DNA from: Lachnospiraceae bacterium
GTDB lineage: Bacteria; Bacillota; Clostridia; Lachnospirales; Lachnospiraceae
Assembly: GCA_017500935.1 (NCBI GenBank)
Contig: JAFVXW010000066.1
Location: forward strand, 1 to 64,000
Length of the DNA stretch: 64,000 nucleotides
Direction of reading: 5' to 3'
Every line of letters starts with the position of its first letter. The stretch's first letter is position 1. Below are positions 59,025-64,000 of this stretch, in pieces. Under the pieces are notes generated by a model that saw nothing but the letters and a program-made list of their open reading frames with translations, had not been told where the DNA came from and did not search any database. The position numbers and the translations under genes are program-made.

Positions 59025-60686
59025 ATGAAACTTTCATCTTTACAGAAAGCCAGATATGAGTATTCTCCCAAGCTTCCCGGAATGCTGAGAAACGGCATTG
59101 CAGATATTTGTGTGAACGAAGGCGCAGAAACTCAGAGTGTTGCAGATCAGGACAAGATCAAGGCTCATTTCCCCAACACCTATGGCAAAAAAGAAATCAC
59201 TTTCCAGAAAGGTCAGAATACCTCTGCTGCCAAGAAGCAGGTTGTAGGTGTTATCCTTTCCGGCGGACAGGCACCCGGCGGCCACAACGTAATCTGCGGC
59301 TTATACGATGCTCTGAAAGCTACCAACCCTGAAAACGTTCTGTACGGCTTCAAGGGCGGCCCCAGCGGTCTGATCGAAGACAGCTACGTAATCTTTGATG
59401 ACGAATATATCAACCAGTACAGAAATACCGGCGGTTTCGACATCATCGGTTCCGGCAGAACCAAACTGGAAACCAAAGAACAGTTTGCAATCGTTGCTGA
59501 AGTATGCAAGAGCCACGGCATCACCGCTTTAGTTATCATCGGCGGCGACGACTCCAACACCAACGCTGCTGTTTTAGCAGAATATTTTGCAGCAAACAAC
59601 ACAGGCGTACAGGTTATCGGCTGTCCCAAGACCATCGACGGCGACTTAAAGAACGAAGACATCGAATGCTCTTTCGGTTTCGACACCGCTACCAAGACCT
59701 ACAGCGAGATCATCGGCAATATCGCAAGAGATGCCAACTCCGCTAAGAAATACTGGCACTTTATCAAGGTTATGGGCCGCAGCGCTTCTCACGTTGCACT
59801 GGAATGTGCACTGCAGACCCAGCCCAACATCTGTCTGATCTCCGAAGAAGTTGCTGAAAAGAAAATGTCTCTGGCACAGATCACTGATTATATCGCAGAT
59901 TCTGTAGCTAAGAGAGCTGCAAAGGGCATGAACTTCGGTATCGCAGTCATTCCCGAAGGCGTTGTTGAATTCGTTCCCGAATTCTCCGCTCTGATCCACG
60001 AGATCAACGAACTTCTGGCTGGCAGCAAAGCGGATGCTTTCAACGCTCTTCCTACCTGGGAAGAAAAATACACCTTCATCCAGAACGGTCTCTCCAAAGA
60101 ATCCATGGATGTATTCGCAATCCTTCCTCAGGCAATCCAGCAGCAGTTATTCTTAGAAAGAGATCCTCACGGCAATGTACAGGTTTCCCTGATCGAATCC
60201 GAAAAGCTGTTCTCTGCTATGGTTGCTGAAAATCTGGCTGCAAGAAAAGCTGCCGGCACCTACAACGGCAAGTTCAGCGCACTGCATCACTTCCTCGGCT
60301 ACGAAGGAAGATGTGCATTCCCTTCCAACTTCGATGCTGACTACTGCTACTCCTTAGGTTACAACGCATTCATGCTGATCCAGTACGGCTACAACGGCTA
60401 CCTTTCCAAGGTTTCCAACCTCTCTTCTCCTGCCAACGAATGGGTTGCAGGCGGTATGCCCATCACCAAGATGATGAACATCGAAAGAAGACATGGCGAA
60501 GACAAGCCCGTTATCAAGAAAGCTCTGGTTGAACTTGACGGCGCACCCTTCAAATACTTTGAAGCTCACCGTGAAGAATGGGCAGAAAACACCTGCTTCG
60601 TTTACACCGGCGCAATCCAGTACTACGGTCCCAGCGAAGTTTGCGACGCTACTACCGTAACCCTGGCTCTGGAACAGGCTAAATAA
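59025..60686 (+). CDS. pfp: diphosphate--fructose-6-phosphate 1-phosphotransferase
   Basis: PPi-dependent phosphofructokinase, long form of 553 residues, catalysing the reversible step of glycolysis. It has [18 protein letters not shown] (about 76-93), [16 protein letters not shown] (about 175), the catalytic PKTIDGDL (about 203-210) and [15 protein letters not shown] (about 250), the order of plant-like PFP. The GGDDS form with Asp in place of the Gly of ATP-PFK marks PPi use. Coding shows many C-ending codons (AAC, GAC, TTC), unlike most neighbours, fitting high expression. It has its own promoter and terminator. Confidence 0.95.
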   Translation: MKLSSLQKARYEYSPKLPGMLRNGIADICVNEGAETQSVADQDKIKAHFPNTYGKKEITFQKGQNTSAAKKQVVGVILSGGQAPGGHNVICGLYDALKATNPENVLYGFKGGPSGLIEDSYVIFDDEYINQYRNTGGFDIIGSGRTKLETKEQFAIVAEVCKSHGITALVIIGGDDSNTNAAVLAEYFAANNTGVQVIGCPKTIDGDLKNEDIECSFGFDTATKTYSEIIGNIARDANSAKKYWHFIKVMGRSASHVALECALQTQPNICLISEEVAEKKMSLAQITDYIADSVAKRAAKGMNFGIAVIPEGVVEFVPEFSALIHEINELLAGSKADAFNALPTWEEKYTFIQNGLSKESMDVFAILPQAIQQQLFLERDPHGNVQVSLIESEKLFSAMVAENLAARKAAGTYNGKFSALHHFLGYEGRCAFPSNFDADYCYSLGYNAFMLIQYGYNGYLSKVSNLSSPANEWVAGGMPITKMMNIERRHGEDKPVIKKALVELDGAPFKYFEAHREEWAENTCFVYTGAIQYYGPSEVCDATTVTLALEQAK

Positions 60687-60701
60687 TTTCCGTAAACATT
60701 T

Positions 60702-60738
60702 TGAGGCGACTGCACACTGTGCAATCGCCTCTTTTTTT
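60702..60738 (+). terminator. pfp terminator
   Basis: GAGGCGATTGCAC-type stem (GAGGCGAC with CGCCTC arms) followed by seven T, 15 bp after the stop. Confidence 0.88.
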
Positions 60739-60757
60739 GGCTGTATATATAAATCAC

Positions 60758-62191
60758 TCAGATCCACATTTCCACAACATAGGTTCCGGGCTTACAGTAA
60801 CAGATCTTTTCTCCAGGCTGACCGTTGATCAGAATCTTTCTGCCGCTTTCATCCTTGCTGCGCACGATCAGCGTCATATCCAATCCGCGAACCTTAAGTC
60901 CTTTTAAGCAGATGCTGCCAAAGCCTTCCGGCAGACAGGGACGGAAATAAATTCCTTCTTCTGCAAGCTCCACACCACACAAAGCATATACGATCATGCG
61001 GATAAATCCGGTCGCAGACCATGTCTGATCCGGTACAGATTCCCAATGGATACCGATCTGCCAGCCGCCGTCAGGCTCACCTGTTTCCGGATTGTAAATT
61101 TCATAAAAGCCTTTGGTTGCCAGGGCCAGTTTGGCCATGTGAAGAATCTCTTCTCCAGCCAGATCACCGCGTCCTTTTTTGGCAGCCATATCCGCAAAAA
61201 AGCCATTCACAAAAGGCCAGATCAGATTGTTGTGACGAACCGGCATCTCCACGGATGAAAGTCCTTCAAAGGGCGGCCAGATGGAAACCAGTCCCAGCTT
61301 ATTTACATGTATATTTTCAAGGATCCGGTCTGCTTTTTCACCGTCACACACACCATACAGCACCGCAAAGGAAAGACCGCAGCCTTCCTGGGACTCATCC
61401 AGTGTACCGTCGGGATAGATAAAGTAACCGTATCTGCCCAGTTTATCACTCCATAAATAGTTGTTGACAGAAGCTTTGAGCGTATCGGCTTTCTGCAGAT
61501 ATATTTCTTTTTCGGCAGGATCTTTTTTCAGGATGCGGACCATATCTGCAAGAATCAGGTATGCTTTATAGTACAGACAGTTTGTACTCAAAGTCATGAT
61601 CCCTGCTGTAGCAGGATGTTTTTTTACAAAGGAGGCATTGTTGCCTTCCTCGTGAAGATTTTTGGGATATCCGGTAATACCGTCATTGAAAAAGGAGCCG
61701 CCGCAGAACAGACCGTATTCTGTATTAAACTGCATCTCTTCCAGCTGACTTACGGAATTGGATACAGTTTCATATGCCAGTGCCAGAAACTCTGTGTCAC
61801 CGCTTGTCAGATAATAATACCAGGCACCGATGGCCCATACGATCTTATCCCAGCTCTGTTTATCCATCTGGAAACACAGTTTTCCGTCCACACGCTCACA
61901 GACTGCCCAAAGAGTATTTTTTGCCACTTCCGGCTCTAAAAAGCAGGCGGCATTCATGGTATTGATGGCTGCATCACGGGTCCAGGGAGTGGGATAAGTG
62001 CCGCCGGCACGGATCATCAGACCCGGATTTTCTTCCAGCAGGCCGGTCTTATTATATTCTTCCATGGGACATTCCACGGTACTGATATTTAACAGGGTAT
62101 GCAGCGCCAGATTCCAGGCATCCACAAGCACTTTATTATCTGCTTCCAGCACAGGGGCATTGGCCAATGCTTTTGCAATGTATTCTTTCAT
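60758..62191 (-). CDS. six-hairpin glycosidase (GH63/GH15-like fold)
   Basis: A 477-residue (alpha/alpha)6-barrel protein, no signal peptide, family not certain. It has YPTPWTRDAAINTMNA (about 68-83; Arg-Asp usual in such glycosidases), QSWDKIVWAIGAWYYY, MPVRHNNLIWPFVNGFFAD (about 330-348) and HWESVPDQTWSATGFIRMI (about 400-418), with a small C-terminal beta domain. Asp/Glu of the second and last segments are candidate catalytic residues. It lies 13 bp after a GH92 gene, so the two act together, probably on mannose-containing or host glycan. GH63 and MGH1-type glycosidases are the nearest fit I can give. Confidence 0.75.
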   Translation of the reverse strand: MKEYIAKALANAPVLEADNKVLVDAWNLALHTLLNISTVECPMEEYNKTGLLEENPGLMIRAGGTYPTPWTRDAAINTMNAACFLEPEVAKNTLWAVCERVDGKLCFQMDKQSWDKIVWAIGAWYYYLTSGDTEFLALAYETVSNSVSQLEEMQFNTEYGLFCGGSFFNDGITGYPKNLHEEGNNASFVKKHPATAGIMTLSTNCLYYKAYLILADMVRILKKDPAEKEIYLQKADTLKASVNNYLWSDKLGRYGYFIYPDGTLDESQEGCGLSFAVLYGVCDGEKADRILENIHVNKLGLVSIWPPFEGLSSVEMPVRHNNLIWPFVNGFFADMAAKKGRGDLAGEEILHMAKLALATKGFYEIYNPETGEPDGGWQIGIHWESVPDQTWSATGFIRMIVYALCGVELAEEGIYFRPCLPEGFGSICLKGLKVRGLDMTLIVRSKDESGRKILINGQPGEKICYCKPGTYVVEMWI

Positions 62192-62204
62192 TTTGTATTC
62201 TCCC

Positions 62205-64000
62205 TTACTTTCTTGCCCAGTCAGACGGCTGATCGCCCATCACAAAATGCAGCTTACCGCCCTGTACGATCTGATCATGGGTCAGCTTGCAGACATTGAG
62301 CTCTTCCCCGTTCCAGGTTGCGCTCTGCACGTAAATATTGCCGGGAGCCACATTTTCACCGGTTATGGTAAAATCATTGCCGTTTCCTAAATGGAACGTG
62401 ATCTTTTCAACACGGGTACCGTGCAGATAGTAGTTTCTGGTGGTGGCATAAGGGAAGAAGCCGCACATCAAGAACACATAGTAAGAGGACATACCGCCGT
62501 TGTCTTCATCGCCGGGATAATCATTTTCCAGAGAAAAACGCTTGATAACGCCGTCGATCACCTTCGCTGCCAGATCAGGACGTCTGATCTCATCGGTGCA
62601 GAAAAACCACGGGATATGGAAGGAAGGCTCATTGGTAAAGTTCAGATATCCTTCTTTACCGCCGTCATCGTTAAAGTAGTTGACGCTGTGCTCGCAGGCC
62701 CATACCAGTCTTTCTGTAAAGGTTTCGGGACCGCCCATGATCTCTACCAGACCTGCAACATCGTTGTATGTAATATAGGAAGCATCCCAGCCGGTTGCCT
62801 CATAAAAATGCTTGTTAAAGCCGCCGTGCGGATCAAAACCTTCCTCAAAGCTGCCGTCGGGATTGGGATTCTGGGGGAATCCGCGGAAGCCTTCGCTGAC
62901 AATGTCCATATTCCAGACATTGCGCCAGTTTTTGGAGCGCTTCTCATACTTCTGATAATCTTCTTCCTTACCCATTTCCTTTGCCATGGTCGCGATTGCC
63001 TTATCGTTTAAGGCAAATCCCATGGTGGCAGCACCGGGTTTGAATCTCCAGGTATAGGGAACACCGCTTACAGTGGTTTTTACCTCTGAAACAAAACCTT
63101 TTTCCACATATTCGGGAGAACGCATCTCTTCTGCGCTTCTTAACAGCACTTCGTATGCATCATCCCAGGTATGTTTGTTAAGTTTTATACCCTTTAAATA
63201 CGCATCCACGATGGCATTGTCGATATCATTGCCGCCCTGACCTGCCGCAAATTCCTTGGCAGTACAGAACTCGTCACCAACAACAATACCGGAGCCTTCT
63301 GCTTTATTTTTCTTTGCGCGGTCGATAAAGGAATCCACGATCATACCCATTTTATCGGGATACAACAGACAATACATGGGGAATACCGTCTTCCAGCTGT
63401 CCCATAAGGTATGGAAATCATCCCAGAAGCCATGATCGTCCATACGGTTTCTGGGCTGCAGATTCATATGATACATAGCGGTATAGAAGCTTCTTAAAAG
63501 CGCCTCGTTGGAAGTACCAAGCTCGATCACGCCCATTGCTTCTCTCCACTTATCCTTTGCAGCTTCCTTTACTGCCTCATGGTCAAAGGCAGGGATCTGC
63601 GCTGCCAGAAATTCTTTTGCTCTGTCGGCGCTGTCAAAGGAAATGGCAACTTTTACCTTAACAACCTTGCCGCCTTCGGGAGACACACCAAATTTTACAT
63701 AAGCGCCCAGACGCTTTGCCTCATCGATTTCCACGGTATATGCCTCATTTTGGCAGGCAGGGATCAGATTTTCTCCTTCCATGGTACCGATCTCTGTAAA
63801 ATCAGCGTCAAATTCCATTGCAAAGAACATATCCCAGTCGATCTGGCTCCAGTTGCCAAAATGGCGGCCGCCGCCGTAAATCATTTTCGCCGCAGGGTCA
63901 ACCGTGATATAGCCTTTTTTCATGCTGGCATCAATGTCCAGTTTGTGAGCTGCGTCCATCAAAAAAGACGCTTCCTTTCCTGCCGGATATGTAATCGTGT
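62205..64000 (-). CDS. GH92 alpha-mannosidase, partial (N terminus beyond the window)
   Basis: About 598 C-terminal residues of a calcium-dependent family 92 alpha-mannosidase. The frame stays open to the window edge, so the start lies beyond 64000. Marks are MYHMNLQPRN-type segment (about one third in), NEPSFHIPWFFCTDE, and YPGDEDNGGMSSYYVFLMCGFFP with the catalytic Glu/Asp, then a C-terminal beta domain. Typical GH92 have 700-760 residues, so about 100-160 are missing. It precedes the six-hairpin glycosidase by 13 bp and shares the mannose theme with GH38 at 41.9-45 kb. Export cannot be judged without the start. Confidence 0.9.
   Translation of the reverse strand, partial: TITYPAGKEASFLMDAAHKLDIDASMKKGYITVDPAAKMIYGGGRHFGNWSQIDWDMFFAMEFDADFTEIGTMEGENLIPACQNEAYTVEIDEAKRLGAYVKFGVSPEGGKVVKVKVAISFDSADRAKEFLAAQIPAFDHEAVKEAAKDKWREAMGVIELGTSNEALLRSFYTAMYHMNLQPRNRMDDHGFWDDFHTLWDSWKTVFPMYCLLYPDKMGMIVDSFIDRAKKNKAEGSGIVVGDEFCTAKEFAAGQGGNDIDNAIVDAYLKGIKLNKHTWDDAYEVLLRSAEEMRSPEYVEKGFVSEVKTTVSGVPYTWRFKPGAATMGFALNDKAIATMAKEMGKEEDYQKYEKRSKNWRNVWNMDIVSEGFRGFPQNPNPDGSFEEGFDPHGGFNKHFYEATGWDASYITYNDVAGLVEIMGGPETFTERLVWACEHSVNYFNDDGGKEGYLNFTNEPSFHIPWFFCTDEIRRPDLAAKVIDGVIKRFSLENDYPGDEDNGGMSSYYVFLMCGFFPYATTRNYYLHGTRVEKITFHLGNGNDFTITGENVAPGNIYVQSATWNGEELNVCKLTHDQIVQGGKLHFVMGDQPSDWARK

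Noticed and set aside
1-64000. CRISPR arrays, transposases, integrases, phage genes or rRNA
   Set aside because: None was recognised on reading both strands; the only repeat family is the terminator-associated one.

Overview
The window is chromosomal DNA of a low-to-mid GC Gram-positive anaerobe, most likely a butyrate-producing Lachnospiraceae (Clostridia). The reasons are the complete thl-crt-hbd-bcd-etfB-etfA operon, a phosphate butyryltransferase/butyrate kinase pair, a PPi-dependent phosphofructokinase, strong AGGAGG-type ribosome sites, sigma-A promoters, and many glycan-directed enzymes of the kind seen in gut Firmicutes. Species cannot be told from the sequence alone. No transposase, integrase, phage gene, CRISPR array or rRNA was seen. 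Most genes lie on the minus strand.

Layout. 1-480: two tRNA-Ser genes. 0.5-6.5 kb: a minus-strand housekeeping run, ribU (behind an FMN riboswitch), a YcxB-like protein, tsaE, tsaB, rimI, a small Cys-rich protein, rnz, tsaD and ispD, centred on t6A tRNA modification. 6.9-9.3 kb: tex. 9.5-10.7 kb: two membrane proteins. 10.7-17.4 kb: secA-prfB-HAD hydrolase, and ptb-buk. 17.6-24 kb: a C_GCAxxG_C_C protein, GH32-mtnA-small membrane protein, a sugar-phosphate isomerase-like protein, a flavin reductase-rubredoxin fusion and a UroD-like protein. 24.1-30.2 kb: the butyryl-CoA operon. 30.3-32.9 kb: an MBOAT/SGNH polysaccharide O-acylation pair. 33.2-38.5 kb: hpf, an AT-rich gap with a DnaA-box cluster, a GH172 gene that appears frameshifted, an FGGY kinase and an NlpC/P60 cell-wall hydrolase. 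38.7-41.8 kb: trxB-like, SDR, a membrane protein and D-lyxose/mannose isomerase. 41.9-46.4 kb: GH38 alpha-mannosidase and a YihS-type isomerase. 46.5-48.4 kb: recQ. 48.5-56.5 kb: a minus-strand run of ADP-ribosylglycohydrolase, MaoC, SDR, UroD-like, a TetM-like GTPase fused to a Rae1/YacP-type NYN nuclease, greA and an RmlD-like reductase. 56.7-60.7 kb: upp, uraA, pfp. 60.7-64 kb: a six-hairpin glycosidase and GH92 (cut by the window edge).

How the genes work together. PFP and the sugar enzymes feed glycolysis; acetyl-CoA is condensed and reduced to butyryl-CoA by Thl, Hbd, Crt and Bcd-Etf, and Ptb-Buk turns butyryl-CoA into butyrate with ATP gain. The mannose-related set (GH38, two candidate mannose isomerases, GH92) points to use of alpha-mannosides such as host or yeast glycans.

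Most interesting points: (i) a TetM/EF-G-like GTPase fused to a Rae1-like ribosome-dependent mRNA endonuclease domain; (ii) a family of about 75-bp multi-hairpin repeats, three copies here, each placed in the same orientation just beyond an intrinsic terminator; (iii) four DnaA boxes within 71 bp away from any dnaA gene; (iv) WalR-like hexamer repeats in the leader of a cell-wall hydrolase gene; (v) a one-base frameshift in the GH172 gene.
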